64,000 nt of DNA from Bosea sp. 124 (GTDB lineage: Bacteria; Pseudomonadota; Alphaproteobacteria; Rhizobiales; Beijerinckiaceae): contig NZ_PZZM01000001.1 of the NCBI RefSeq assembly GCF_003046175.1, positions 2,311,001-2,375,000 of the forward strand. Reading direction: 5' to 3'. The translations under genes were made by a program, and so were the position numbers. This document shows, in pieces, positions 1 through 8,618 of this stretch (the stretch's first letter is position 1; each line of letters begins with the position of its first letter). Under the pieces are notes generated by a model. The model ran no database searches. It was not told the origin of the DNA and worked only from the letters and a program-made list of their open reading frames with translations.

Positions 1-934
1 CGACGCCGGTCTGGTCGCTTTCGGCGAAGACCTCGACGAGGCCGCGCGCGATCTCGTCGAGCTGGGTCTGATAGGTGACGGTGATCTCGTCGCGGACGAT
101 GGAGGAGCCGTAGATCTGGCCGGACTTGATCGGCATGATCGCGTTGGCGCCGGTCACCGGCACGCCGTCGACATGGACCGCGTTGCCGGAGGTGCCGGCC
201 CCCAGCGAGAAGTTCGGCACCATCGACACCGAGCGCGGCACGGTCTCGAACAGCGTCACGCCGCCATCGGTGTAGATCACCATGTCGTTGTTCGGCCGGG
301 TCGCCACGCTGATCCCGATCTCCTCCGATAGTTGCGAGAGGATGCGGTCGCGGGTGTCGAGCTGGTCGGTGATGTCGGCGCCGGACTGGCTGCCCTTGAC
401 GATGGCCTTGTTGGCGACCTCGAACTCGGCCAGGAGGCCGTTCACGCGATCGACGCCGAGCCTCATATCGGCATCGGCCTGCTGGCGCACGGTGCGGACG
501 GTGTCGCTCGCCTCGTTGAGCGTGCGGACGAGCTCGGTCGCCTTGGTGAGGACGTTCTGGGCGAGCAGCGGGTCATCCGGCGTCACGCCGTATTGCTGGA
601 GCGCGTTGGTCAGGTTGCCGAGCTTGGCCGCCAGCGACTGGTCGAGCTCCGGATCGTTCACCGTCGCCTCGAGCTGATCGAGCGCGTCAACGATCGCCTG
701 CTGCGCCGAGGTCGTGGAGGTCGAGCCGAGCTTGGCCGAGAACAGGACCGAATCCATCGCACGGCTGATCGAGGCGACCCTCACCGCCCCGCCATAGGTC
801 GTGACCAGGGTGCCGGCCTTGCGGTTGTAGTTCGGGTCGTCGGCGCCGGCGACGTTGCGGGAGAGGACGGAGGTCTGGGTCGAGGTCGCCGTCAGGGACG
901 ACTGCGCCACGTTCAGGGCTGATGAAAGGCTCAT
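1..934 (-). CDS. flgK: Flagellar hook-filament junction protein FlgK (partial, 3' end outside window)
   Basis: Translating the minus strand from the ATG at 934 gives an open frame to the window edge, so about 311 residues are present and the C-terminus is missing. The start reads MSLSSALNVAQSSLTATSTQ. A flagellar rod/hook-type N-terminal helix follows, with an NVAGADDPNYNRK segment in place of the usual NIAN-T-GY signature. Known FlgK (HAP1) joins the hook to the filament outside the cell. The gene lies 51 bp downstream of flgE on the same strand, the usual flgE-flgK order, which makes FlgK more likely than FlgL. A weak GGGGA Shine-Dalgarno lies about 6 bases upstream. The identification is from N-terminus and context; the C-terminal domain cannot be checked here. 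Confidence 0.85.
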   Translation of the reverse strand, partial: MSLSSALNVAQSSLTATSTQTSVLSRNVAGADDPNYNRKAGTLVTTYGGAVRVASISRAMDSVLFSAKLGSTSTTSAQQAIVDALDQLEATVNDPELDQSLAAKLGNLTNALQQYGVTPDDPLLAQNVLTKATELVRTLNEASDTVRTVRQQADADMRLGVDRVNGLLAEFEVANKAIVKGSQSGADITDQLDTRDRILSQLSEEIGISVATRPNNDMVIYTDGGVTLFETVPRSVSMVPNFSLGAGTSGNAVHVDGVPVTGANAIMPIKSGQIYGSSIVRDEITVTYQTQLDEIARGLVEVFAESDQTGV

Positions 935-985
935 GGGTCGGTCCCCGTCTCTCTTTTTTGCGTCGTTTCAACCTTGCGCGTTCGT

Positions 986-2251
986 TCAGCGCTTCAGGTT
1001 GACCAGGACGTCGAGGATTTCGGACCCCGTCTGGAACACCTTGGAATTCGCCGTGTAGCTGCGCTGCGACTCGATCATCGCGGTCAGCTCGGTGGCGAGG
1101 TCGACATTCGACTGTTCGAGCGCGCCGGCCCGGATCGAGCCGAAGCTGCCGGTCTCGGGGAAGCCGACGATGACGTCGCCGGATTTGGCGCTGACCGAAT
1201 AGACGTTGCCCGATTGCGGGGTGAGCTGGTCGGCGCTGGGCACCGTGGCGAGCGGGACCCGGTAGGTGGCGCGGCGCGCGCCGTTCTCGAAGACGGCATA
1301 GACCGTGCCGTCGTCGGCGATCTCGACCGTCTCGACCGCGCTCGGCGCATTGCCGTCGACGGCCAGTTCCAGGGCCGTCTCGCCGGTCGCGACCTGCGAG
1401 ACCTGGCTGAAATCGATGGTCGCGGTGGAGCCGCCCGGGATCGCGACGGTGAAGGTCGCGGGCGCGGTGGTGAGCTGGCCGGTGGGGCCGAAGGCCAGCG
1501 GCACCGTCGCCAGGGCCGGGGAACCGGCGGCGCCATAAGGGAAGCCGCCTGCCGTCGCGGTCGACTGGTCGAAGACCACGGCCTGCCAGGTGTCCGGCGC
1601 GGTCCCGGTCTTGGCCATGTAGACGTCGAGGAACTTCTTGTTGCCGAGGCTGTCGTAGCTGACGATCGAGGCCTTGCTTGAATAGGTGCTGCCGGCGACG
1701 TTGTCGGAGGGCAGGACGCCGGGCGCGATCACCGTCGCATTCGAATCGAGCACGCCCTTCAGCGTTCCGCTGGTCGTCGGGGTCGCCTCGTAGGAGACGT
1801 TGGCGAGGTTGATGCGCTCGAGCCCGTCGAGGCTGTTGGCGACGACGGCCGGGTCGCCGTTCTGGATGGGATAGCCCATCAGGTAGAAGCCGGCCGAATT
1901 GACCAGTTCCTGGCTGCCGTTCTTCACGAAGGAGCCAGCGCGGGTCATGTAGGGCGTGCCGCCGGCATCGGTGACGATGAAGAAGCCGTTGCCCTTGATG
2001 GCGAGGTCCGTCTTCGAGGTCGAGCCCATGATCAGGCCCTCGTCGGAGATGGCGTAGCGGGTCGTGGTCTCGACGCCGCCCGAATTGTATTCGCTGTGAT
2101 TGCCCTCGGAGATCAGCGAGGAGAATTCGGTCGAGGCCCGCTTGTAGCCGACCGTATTCACGTTGGCGATATTATCGCTGACCGCGCCCAGCTTGCTTCC
2201 CTGGGCGGCCATGCCCGAGACGCCGGTCCGCATGATACCAAAAATGCTCAT
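986..2251 (-). CDS. flgE: Flagellar hook protein FlgE
   Basis: A 421-residue hook subunit, exported by the flagellar type III system and polymerised into the hook that joins rod to filament. The N-terminus (MSIFGIMRTGVSGMAAQGSK) is followed by the rod/hook signature SDNIANVNTVGYKRA. The C-terminus carries the matching helix SNVDLATELTAMIESQRSY and ends in LVNLKR. The central region is Gly/Thr/Ser-rich as in hook proteins. An upstream in-frame Met at 2290 exists, but the ATG at 2251 is preferred because GGAG lies about 10 bases upstream and the FlgE consensus begins there. It is divergent from ftcR across a 448-bp AT-rich region. Its close relationship to FlgG and FlgK is clear, but the position next to flgK fits FlgE best. 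Confidence 0.94.
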   Translation of the reverse strand: MSIFGIMRTGVSGMAAQGSKLGAVSDNIANVNTVGYKRASTEFSSLISEGNHSEYNSGGVETTTRYAISDEGLIMGSTSKTDLAIKGNGFFIVTDAGGTPYMTRAGSFVKNGSQELVNSAGFYLMGYPIQNGDPAVVANSLDGLERINLANVSYEATPTTSGTLKGVLDSNATVIAPGVLPSDNVAGSTYSSKASIVSYDSLGNKKFLDVYMAKTGTAPDTWQAVVFDQSTATAGGFPYGAAGSPALATVPLAFGPTGQLTTAPATFTVAIPGGSTATIDFSQVSQVATGETALELAVDGNAPSAVETVEIADDGTVYAVFENGARRATYRVPLATVPSADQLTPQSGNVYSVSAKSGDVIVGFPETGSFGSIRAGALEQSNVDLATELTAMIESQRSYTANSKVFQTGSEILDVLVNLKR

Positions 2252-2699
2252 CTGCCAATCTCCAAGCGAAGCTTTCGACTGGCATTCCATCCTGATTTGC
2301 TTGTGCGGAGCTTTCGGAATACGGCGTGTAAATATTTAGCCAAATCCCGATCTTGCCGGACGGTGGAATCAACGTGATTTCACTCATTATACTATAGGGC
2401 CTCAAGATCGGCGTCTTTGGCGCCCGGATGGCGCGTCCCGGGGGGCTGCATCCAGTCTCGCCAGACCAGTCGCCGCCTCATCAAAAGCGCAGCGCGGTCG
2501 TCGTCAATTTTTTTATGGTAAACAAAAAGTATATCTATTCAAATAAATCCGTATACGGGTCTTTAATCGAGGTTTCCGCAGTGTTTCTTCTCATGTCGCG
2601 ATGCAGCATTATCGTGTTGACCCTTTCTAAGACGTTCCATAGCGTCACAGTGCTTCCAACTCATTCGAGATGGGGCGCTGACGATGCTGGGGGGTATCT
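2252..2699. promoter_or_regulatory. Divergent flgE / ftcR regulatory region
   Basis: This 448-bp stretch has no convincing gene and is the most AT-rich part of the window (about 2500-2600). A perfect TATAAT is present on the minus strand at 2391-2386, about 135 bases upstream of the flgE start, but no good -35 hexamer sits at the expected spacing. For ftcR, TTGACC at 2617-2622 is followed 17 bases later by TAGCGT. In Brucella and Sinorhizobium, FtcR/Rem proteins activate flgE and class II/III flagellar genes, so binding sites for the ftcR product are expected here. None can be assigned from one sequence. A 94-residue frame at 2428-2712 has no recognisable sequence and was not called. Confidence 0.5.
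2617..2645 (+). promoter_or_regulatory. Candidate sigma-70-type promoter of ftcR
   Basis: TTGACC (2617-2622), a 17-bp spacer and TAGCGT (2640-2645) lie about 55 bp upstream of the ftcR ATG. The -35 element is good and the -10 is weak but of a kind tolerated by alphaproteobacterial housekeeping sigma factors. Assigned by eye only. Confidence 0.35.
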
Positions 2700-3374
2700 A
2701 TGTATATCGTGATCGACGACCGGGTCCTGGTGACCGAGGGGTATCAATCGCTGTTTACTGGCGAGGGCGTTCCCGCCATCGGCTTTACTCCGTCGCGCTT
2801 CCAGGAGTGGGTCGAGGACACGCCGGCCGACCATCTCAGCACCGTCGAGGCTTTCCTGATCGGTGACTGTGCGGAGCGCTCGACTTTCCCAACGATGATC
2901 CGCCGCCGTTCGCAGGCGCCGGTGATCGCGATGAACGAGGCCAGCTCGCTCGAGAAGACGCTGGAACTGTTTGCCGCCGGCGTCGACGACGTGGTTCGCA
3001 AGCCGGTCCATGTCCGCGAGATCCTGGCGCGGGTCAACGCGATGCAGCGCCGCTCCGAGAAGCGGCGCTCGAGCGACGACGAGGTCACGCTCGGCGAGAT
3101 CAAGGTCCATTTCGACGGCAGCGACCCGGAGGTCGCGGGCGAGCTGATGGCGCTGCCGCGCCGCGAACGCCGCATCCTCGAATTCCTGATGCGCAACCGC
3201 GGACGCTGGGTCACCAAGACGCAGGTCTTCAACGCCGTCTACGGCCTGTTCGATGCCGAGGTGGACGAGGCCGTGGTCGAAAGCCATGTCAGCAAGCTGC
3301 GCAAGAAGCTGCGCACGAAGCTCGGTTACGATCCGATCGATTCCAAGCGCTATCTCGGCTACACGATTTCCTGA
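2700..3374 (+). CDS. ftcR: Flagellar transcriptional regulator FtcR/Rem (OmpR family)
   Basis: A 224-residue two-domain response regulator that in rhizobia and Brucella directly activates flagellar genes. Residues 1-115 form a CheY-like receiver. The acidic pair D6-D7, a possible acceptor D56 in FLIGD and the K101-P102 pair are visible. The switch Thr/Ser expected after strand 4 is replaced in PVIAMNE, so phosphorylation control may be altered or absent. Residues about 140-224 form a winged-helix OmpR/PhoB DNA-binding domain, with RRERRILEFLMRNRGRWVTK and a recognition helix around EAVVESHVSKLRKKLR ending in RYLGYTIS. GGGGGG lies 5 bases before the ATG. No kinase gene is adjacent, as is usual for FtcR. 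It sits between the divergent flgE and the flgB operon. Confidence 0.87.
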   Translation: MYIVIDDRVLVTEGYQSLFTGEGVPAIGFTPSRFQEWVEDTPADHLSTVEAFLIGDCAERSTFPTMIRRRSQAPVIAMNEASSLEKTLELFAAGVDDVVRKPVHVREILARVNAMQRRSEKRRSSDDEVTLGEIKVHFDGSDPEVAGELMALPRRERRILEFLMRNRGRWVTKTQVFNAVYGLFDAEVDEAVVESHVSKLRKKLRTKLGYDPIDSKRYLGYTIS

Positions 3375-3601
3375 CGCCTCACCCCGGCCGCATGGCCGGG
3401 GGCGCCGTGCACCGCCGGCAGGGCGGCGATTTTGCGCGTCCGGCGCTGCAAGCAATCCGCCAGTTCTCTGCAGCTCGCCCGGTCTCAGACATTCGCTACG
3501 TCTTTATTGTCCGAGACGCCTTTATTGCTACAATTGCCGACGACAGCTTCACGCAAGTCAATCCTCCTAGTGTTGCATTGCAACGACCATGGAGGCTTCG
3601 G
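3375..3601. promoter_or_regulatory. ftcR-flgB intergenic region
   Basis: This 227-bp gap probably holds the flgB operon promoter. A frame continuing upstream of flgB reaches back to 3392, but the extra 70 residues have no family similarity. No confident promoter hexamers or terminator are visible. Confidence 0.35.
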
Positions 3602-3982
3602 GTGGAGCCAGTTCATCTCTTCGATCTCGCCGCCAAGCAATCGCATTGGCTCGCCGTTCGACAGAACGCCGTTTCGCAGAACATCGCGAATGCCAATACA
3701 CCGCGCTACACGGCCGTCGATGTCGAGCCCTTCGAGGCCATCGTCAGAAAGACGACGCTCTCGGTCGCCGCGACCGCGCCGAACCATATCACCTCGACCC
3801 CTGCCGAGACGCTGACGGCCCGGCCGCGCAAGTCGGACAGCTGGTCGACCGTCCATTCCGGCAATTCGGTCAGCCTGGAGCAGGAAATGCTCAAGGCCGG
3901 AGACATCAGCCGCAACTACGCCTTCACGACGAACATCGTGAAAAGCTTCCACCGGATGATGATGACGGCGGTCAAGGGCTGA
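3602..3982 (+). CDS. flgB: Flagellar proximal rod protein FlgB
   Basis: A 126-residue rod subunit that with FlgC, FlgF and FliE forms the periplasmic proximal rod. I chose the GTG at 3602 because GGAGG (3591-3595) lies 6 bases upstream and the product then starts VEPVHLFDLAAKQSHWLAVR, as in FlgB. The rod signature QNIANANTPRYTAVDVEPFE is at residues 25-44. The C-terminal segment SLEQEMLKAGDISRNYAFT is typical of FlgB. First gene of a ten-gene operon. Confidence 0.94.
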   Translation: MEPVHLFDLAAKQSHWLAVRQNAVSQNIANANTPRYTAVDVEPFEAIVRKTTLSVAATAPNHITSTPAETLTARPRKSDSWSTVHSGNSVSLEQEMLKAGDISRNYAFTTNIVKSFHRMMMTAVKG

Positions 3983-4037
3983 CCTGCCCCGCGCCAGCTC
4001 TTGTCAGCCCAATTCTTGCCGCAGGTGAGTATAGACC

Positions 4038-4457
4038 ATGATCGATCCCATTGATGCTTCGCTGCGTATCGCCGGCGCCGGTCTCCAGGCCCAGTCGACC
4101 CGCGTGCGCGTCGTCTCGGAAAACCTCGCCAATGCCCAGTCGACCGGGACCACGCGCGGCGCTGATCCCTATCGCCGCAAGACGGTGACCTTCGAGAACG
4201 CAATGAACCGGGCGATGGGCGTCTCGCTCGTCAAGATCAAGGGTGTCGGCGTCGACAAGGCGCCGTTCCGCGTCGAGTTCGAGCCGAGCCATCCGGCCGC
4301 CGACGACAAGGGCTACGTCAAGATGCCGAACGTCTCGATGCTGCTCGAAATGGCGGACATGCGCGAGGCGAACCGCTCCTACGAGGCCAACCTGCAGATG
4401 ATCAAGCAGGCGCGCTCGATGCAATCCATGACCATCGATCTTTTGAGGAACGGCTGA
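4038..4457 (+). CDS. flgC: Flagellar proximal rod protein FlgC
   Basis: A 139-residue rod subunit. The N-terminus MIDPIDASLRIAGAGLQAQS leads into the rod motif SENLANAQSTGTTRGADPYR. The central VKMPNVSMLLEMADMREANR and the C-terminal SYEANLQMIKQARSM are hallmarks of FlgC. It follows flgB by 55 bp and its stop overlaps the fliE start (ATGA), indicating translational coupling. Confidence 0.95.
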   Translation: MIDPIDASLRIAGAGLQAQSTRVRVVSENLANAQSTGTTRGADPYRRKTVTFENAMNRAMGVSLVKIKGVGVDKAPFRVEFEPSHPAADDKGYVKMPNVSMLLEMADMREANRSYEANLQMIKQARSMQSMTIDLLRNG

Positions 4458-4795
4458 TGCTCAACGCGATTTCCGCGCTCGCCCCCGTTGCGAGCCAGGT
4501 TACCCAGGGCCTGCAGAACATCAGCGCTTCGGGCATCCGGCCGGGCCTCGGTGCCGAGGCCGCAGCCGCCAGTCCCGGCGCCGATTTCGGCTCGGTCTTT
4601 GCCGGGGTGGCGCAGAATTTCGTCGACAACCTGCAGCAGGGCGAGGCCCAGGCCGTCGCCGGCGTGCAAGGCAAGGCTGCGGTGCAGGACGTGGTCCAGG
4701 CGGTGATGTCGGCGGAGCAGTCGCTGCAGCTCGCGATGGCGATGCGCGACAAGGTCGTCGCCGCCTACCAAGAATTCATCCACATGGCGATCTGA
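4457..4795 (+). CDS. fliE: Flagellar hook-basal body complex protein FliE
   Basis: A 112-residue protein that connects the MS ring to the proximal rod. The C-terminal half, including [20 protein letters not shown] and ending [14 protein letters not shown], matches the FliE domain. The N-terminal 40 residues are Ala/Gly-rich and poorly conserved, as usual. It starts within the flgC stop codon (ATGA) and is followed by flgG after 13 bp. Confidence 0.95.
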   Translation: MLNAISALAPVASQVTQGLQNISASGIRPGLGAEAAAASPGADFGSVFAGVAQNFVDNLQQGEAQAVAGVQGKAAVQDVVQAVMSAEQSLQLAMAMRDKVVAAYQEFIHMAI

Positions 4796-4808
4796 GGAAC
4801 CAGTAAAA

Positions 4809-5597
4809 ATGAAAGTCCTTGCCATCGCCGCGACCGGCATGAGCGCCCAGCAGCTCAATGTCGAAGTCATCGCCAACAACATCGCCAACATCAATACCAC
4901 GTCCTTCAAGCGGGCGCGGCCGGAATTCACCGATCTGCTCTACCAGACCGAGCGCTCGCGCGGCGTGCCCAATCGCGGCGGCGACGGCTCGATTCCGGAA
5001 GGCGCCTCGCTCGGTCTCGGCGTGCGCGCCGCCGCCATCCGCAACCTGCACATCCAGGGCGCGATGACGCAGACCGGCAACCGGCTCGACCTCGCCATCG
5101 ACGGGCGCGGCTGGTTCAAGATCACGGCGCCGGAGGGCGAGACGCTTTATGCCCGCGCCGGCACCTTCAACACCAATGCCGATGGCGACATCGTCACGGC
5201 GGACGGCTACCTGCTCGATCCCGTGATCCGGGTTCCGGCCGATGCGGTCGACGTGACGGTGAACGAATCCGGCCTGGTGCTCGCCAAGATCCCAGGCGAG
5301 GTCCAGCCGCGCCAGCTCGGCCAGATGAGCCTGGCGAACTTCGCCAACGATGCCGGACTCGAGCCGCTCGGCGGCAATCTCTACCGCGAGACCGTGGCCT
5401 CCGGCCAGCCGCGGGATGGCAACCCGACCAGCATCGGCTTCGGCAAGCTGCGCCAGGGCTATCTCGAGGCATCGAACGTCGATCCCGTGAAGGAGATCAC
5501 GGCGCTGATCGCGGCGCAGCGCGCCTATGAGATGAACGCCAAGGTCATCACGGCCGCCGACCAGATGGCCGGCACCGTCTCCAACGGCATCCGCTGA
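4809..5597 (+). CDS. flgG: Flagellar distal rod protein FlgG
   Basis: A 262-residue distal rod subunit. N-terminal helix [20 protein letters not shown], rod signature [19 protein letters not shown], conserved [13 protein letters not shown] near residue 95 and C-terminal [20 protein letters not shown] identify it. Its length matches FlgG (about 260) rather than FlgF (about 245) or FlgE. The position between fliE and flgA is the rhizobial order. Confidence 0.96.
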   Translation: MKVLAIAATGMSAQQLNVEVIANNIANINTTSFKRARPEFTDLLYQTERSRGVPNRGGDGSIPEGASLGLGVRAAAIRNLHIQGAMTQTGNRLDLAIDGRGWFKITAPEGETLYARAGTFNTNADGDIVTADGYLLDPVIRVPADAVDVTVNESGLVLAKIPGEVQPRQLGQMSLANFANDAGLEPLGGNLYRETVASGQPRDGNPTSIGFGKLRQGYLEASNVDPVKEITALIAAQRAYEMNAKVITAADQMAGTVSNGIR

Positions 5598-5608
5598 GGA
5601 AACTTGCC

Positions 5609-6076
5609 ATGGCTCATCCGTCGATTCGATCCCCGCTGCTCGCCGCCGCCCTGCTCGTGCTGTCCGTTCTCGGCCCGGCGCAGGCCGCGCCGGACGGCGT
5701 CATGCTGCCGGTGCCGGCGGTGACGCTCTATCCCGGCGACGTCATCAGCGACGCGCATCTGGTCGACCGGGCATTCCGGATGGGCGCGCGGGTATCGATC
5801 GACAACCGCCTCGCGGTGGTCGGAAAGGTGGCGCGGCGGACCTTGCTGCCGGGCCAGCCCATTCCGCTGAACGCGGTCGACGACCCCAAGGTGGTACGGC
5901 GCGGGGTGCCGACGCAGGTCGTCTTCCGCGAGAGCGATCTCGTCATCACGGGCATCGTCGAACCGATGGCGTCGGCTTCGGTCAACGAAATGGTCAAGGC
6001 GCGCAACCCGGATACCGGGCTCATGGTCGTCGGCGTCGTCCAGGCCGACGGCACCATCCGCGTCGGGAGCGAATGA
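5609..6076 (+). CDS. flgA: Flagellar P-ring assembly chaperone FlgA
   Basis: A 155-residue periplasmic chaperone for P-ring (FlgI) assembly. A Sec signal peptide is visible (LLAAALLVLSVLGPAQAAPD, cleavage near residue 26). An SAF-type domain follows, with VVGKVARRTLLPGQPI, and the C-terminal beta domain contains VVQADGTIRV. It is shorter than enterobacterial FlgA (about 219) but typical of alphaproteobacteria. The stop overlaps the flgI start (ATGA), which fits the chaperone-client pair. Confidence 0.93.
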   Translation: MAHPSIRSPLLAAALLVLSVLGPAQAAPDGVMLPVPAVTLYPGDVISDAHLVDRAFRMGARVSIDNRLAVVGKVARRTLLPGQPIPLNAVDDPKVVRRGVPTQVVFRESDLVITGIVEPMASASVNEMVKARNPDTGLMVVGVVQADGTIRVGSE

Positions 6077-7194
6077 TGGCGTTCACCTCGCGACTGCTCG
6101 CATTCGCCTGCGCCCTGGCGATGGCGCTCCAATGCGTCGCGCCAGCCCAGGCCTCGGTGCGGATCAAGGACATCGCCGGCCTCCAGGGGGTGCGCGACAA
6201 CCAGCTCGTCGGCTACGGGCTCGTCATCGGGCTGCAGGGCACGGGCGACAGCATCCGCAACTCGCCCTTCACCGGGCAGGCCCTGCAATCGATGCTCGAC
6301 CGGCTCGGCGTCAATGTCCGCAATTCGGCGCTGCGCACGCGCAATGTCGCGGCGGTGATCGTGACGGCCGACCTGCCGCCCTTCGCCGGGCGCGGCAGCC
6401 GGATCGACGTCTCCGTCGCCTCGATGGGCGATGCCACCTCGCTGCTCGGCGGTACGCTGGTCGTGACCTCGCTGCTCGCGGCGGACGGGCAGACCTATGC
6501 GCTGGCGCAGGGACGGCTCAACGTCTCCGGCTTCTCGGTCCAGGGCGAAGCGGAACGGCTGACGCAGGGCGTCTCGACGGCCGCGCGGATTCCGGGCGGG
6601 GCGCTGGTCGAGCGCCAGGTCGCCGACCAGCTCTCCAACCTGCATGTCCTGTCACTCGAACTGCGGAATCCCGATTTCGTCACGGCCGAGCGGGTCGCGA
6701 GCGCGATCAATACCTTCAGCCGCGATCACTACAAGGCGACGGTAGCTTTCGCCCTCGACCATCGCACGATCAGCCTGACCCGCCCGGCCAACATGTCGAC
6801 CGCGCGCTTCATCGCCGAGATCGAGCGCCTGACGCTGGAGCCGGATTCGCCGGCGCGGGTGGTGGTCGACGAGCGCACCGGCACGGTCGTGATCGGCCGC
6901 GACGTCAAGATCTCCACTGTCGCGGTGACGCATGGCAACCTGACCGTCCGCGTCACCGAGACGCCGGCCGTCTCGCAGCCCGAGCCGCTGAGCGGGGGCC
7001 AGACCGTGGTGGTTCCACGCACCCAGATCGAGGCGCAGCAGGGCAATGGCAGGCTCGCCATCATCAACGGCGCCAACCTGCACACGCTGGTGCGCGGCCT
7101 CAACCAGATCGGCCTGAAGCCCGCCGGCATCATCGCGATCCTGCAGGCGATCAAGACGGCCGGGGCCCTGCAGGCGGACCTCGTCGTGCAGTAG
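6073..7194 (+). CDS. flgI: Flagellar P-ring protein FlgI
   Basis: A 373-residue periplasmic ring subunit surrounding the rod in the peptidoglycan layer. A signal peptide occupies about residues 1-28 (ending APAQA, then SVRIKDIAGLQGVRDNQLVG, the conserved FlgI start). The conserved GYGLVIGLQGTGDS and C-terminal VRGLNQIGLKPAGIIAILQA are present. Length matches the family. It overlaps flgA by 4 bp. Confidence 0.97.
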   Translation: MMAFTSRLLAFACALAMALQCVAPAQASVRIKDIAGLQGVRDNQLVGYGLVIGLQGTGDSIRNSPFTGQALQSMLDRLGVNVRNSALRTRNVAAVIVTADLPPFAGRGSRIDVSVASMGDATSLLGGTLVVTSLLAADGQTYALAQGRLNVSGFSVQGEAERLTQGVSTAARIPGGALVERQVADQLSNLHVLSLELRNPDFVTAERVASAINTFSRDHYKATVAFALDHRTISLTRPANMSTARFIAEIERLTLEPDSPARVVVDERTGTVVIGRDVKISTVAVTHGNLTVRVTETPAVSQPEPLSGGQTVVVPRTQIEAQQGNGRLAIINGANLHTLVRGLNQIGLKPAGIIAILQAIKTAGALQADLVVQ

Positions 7195-7371
7195 CGGCTC
7201 GCTTCCTTCGGAAGCGGTCTGATCGTTCCCTCAGCCCTCGCCTTCGAGGGGCCGCGCGGCGGCGTCCCGGGATGAGCGTCAAGGGCCATCGTGGACGGCT
7301 TGCCGAGCGCCAGCCCCGCGAAAGCATCGTCAAGTAGACATCCAGAAGATCCTTCAGGCGAGTTGTAAAGA
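7195..7371. other. flgI-motE intergenic gap inside the flagellar operon
   Basis: This 177-bp gap is the longest inside the operon. It contains the small inverted repeat CTTCC-TTC-GGAAG near 7203 and GC-rich sequence, with no recognisable gene. It could hold an internal promoter for motE-flgH-fliL-fliP, but no hexamers stand out. Confidence 0.3.
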
Positions 7372-7917
7372 ATGCAGCCGATGAGCTCTCTTGTCCTGTC
7401 GCTCCTGCCGGCGCTGCTGCTGACATGCGTCGCCGGCCAGGCCGGGGCGCAGACCCAGACGCCGAAGACGGTGCCGGCCGTGGCCGCGGCGTCGACCTCG
7501 GATGCAGCGACCTTCTGCTCGGCGCTCCGCGACCCTGCGGCGGAGGCCCGCTTCGCCTGGCAGGCGAACACGCTGAAAGGGCTCGAGGCCAAGCTCGCCG
7601 ACACGCTCAAGAAGCTCGACGAGCGCAAGGCCGAACTCCAGCTCATGACCGACCAGCGCGCCGCCGAAGTCAAGCAGGCCGAGGCGCGGATGACCGAGAT
7701 CTTCTCGCGGATGCGCCCCGATGCCGCCGCGCTCCAGCTCGCGACGATGGACCAGGCGGTCGCCGTCGCGGTGCTGGGCAAGCTGACGCCGCGGGCGGCG
7801 AGTGCCGTCCTCAACGAGATGGAGGCGGCGCGTGCCGCCCAGCTCGCCGAAGTCATGGGCGGCCGGCGCAGCCCGCCGCTGACCAGAACGCCCCCAACCG
7901 GAGCCCCGTCCCGATGA
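7372..7917 (+). CDS. motE: MotE-like flagellar motor protein
   Basis: A 181-residue periplasmic protein. An N-terminal signal sequence (SLVLSLLPALLLTCVAGQAGA) is followed by a predicted coiled coil at about residues 60-115 (LKGLEAKLADTLKKLDERKA onward). A MgtE-N-like helical repeat comes next (FSRMRPDAAALQLATMDQAV...VLGKLTPRAASAVLNEM). In Sinorhizobium, MotE is a periplasmic chaperone for the stator-associated protein MotC. motE lies between flgI and flgH there, as here. No motC is in this window. The start may instead be the Met at 7381. The stop overlaps flgH (ATGA). Confidence 0.82.
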   Translation: MQPMSSLVLSLLPALLLTCVAGQAGAQTQTPKTVPAVAAASTSDAATFCSALRDPAAEARFAWQANTLKGLEAKLADTLKKLDERKAELQLMTDQRAAEVKQAEARMTEIFSRMRPDAAALQLATMDQAVAVAVLGKLTPRAASAVLNEMEAARAAQLAEVMGGRRSPPLTRTPPTGAPSR

Positions 7918-8618
7918 AGGTCATCATTCTCGCGGCTTGCGCCGTCACGCTCGCCGGTTGCGGCATGGACATGTCCGAACTCAACCGCGAGCCCCAGCTC
8001 TCGCGCGTCGGCAGCGGCCTCGTGACGCAACGCGACGCCATCCCGCTCGGCACGCCGCCGGGCCGCGGCGTCGATGTCGCGTTCAACTCGATCTATACGC
8101 GCCAGAGCGAGGATCTCTTCCGCGACACCCGCGCGATGAAGACCGGCGACGTCGTCACGGTGAAGATCTCGATCAACGACAAGGCCAAGCTCGACAACAA
8201 GTCGGACCGCTCGCGCAACTCGGCGGCGAAATTCGGCCTCGGCTTCCTCGCCGACTTCAACGGCGCTTCGGGCGACGCTTCGGCGAGCGCCAATGCGAGT
8301 TCGGATTCGTCGTCGCGCGGCCGGGGCCTGACCGACCGCTCCGAGGAGGTCGAGATGTCGGTCGCGGCCGTCGTCACGGAGATCCTGCCGAACGGCAATC
8401 TGGTGATCAACGGCTCGCAGGAGGTGCGCGTGAACTACGACATGCGCGTGCTGAACGTGACCGGCATCGTGCGTCCGCGCGATATCACCGGCAACAACAC
8501 GGTGTCCTATGAGAAGATCGCCGAGGCGCGGATCGCCTATGGCGGCCGCGGCCGCGGCATGGAGGTGCAGCAGCCGGCCTGGGGCCATCAGATCTTCGAC
8601 AAGGTCACCCCCTTCTGA
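7914..8618 (+). CDS. flgH: Flagellar L-ring lipoprotein FlgH
   Basis: A 234-residue outer-membrane ring lipoprotein. The lipobox LAGC places the acylated Cys at residue 16 (MKVIILAACAVTLAGC). The FlgH core appears as GDVVTVKISINDKAKLDNKS and ILPNGNLVINGSQEVRVNY, followed by the C-terminal GIVRPRDITGNNTVSYEKIA segment. An open frame extends far upstream in the same phase, but the ATG at 7914 overlaps the motE stop and is followed directly by the lipoprotein signal. The stop overlaps the fliL start. Confidence 0.96.
   Translation: MKVIILAACAVTLAGCGMDMSELNREPQLSRVGSGLVTQRDAIPLGTPPGRGVDVAFNSIYTRQSEDLFRDTRAMKTGDVVTVKISINDKAKLDNKSDRSRNSAAKFGLGFLADFNGASGDASASANASSDSSSRGRGLTDRSEEVEMSVAAVVTEILPNGNLVINGSQEVRVNYDMRVLNVTGIVRPRDITGNNTVSYEKIAEARIAYGGRGRGMEVQQPAWGHQIFDKVTPF

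Noticed and set aside
2428..2712. A 94-residue frame in the flgE-ftcR gap
   Set aside because: No similarity, no good ribosome-binding site, and it overlaps the promoter region and the ftcR start.
6729..8588. A 619-residue minus-strand frame opposite flgI, motE and flgH
   Set aside because: Three well-identified flagellar genes occupy the plus strand; the antisense product is low-complexity and unlike any known protein.
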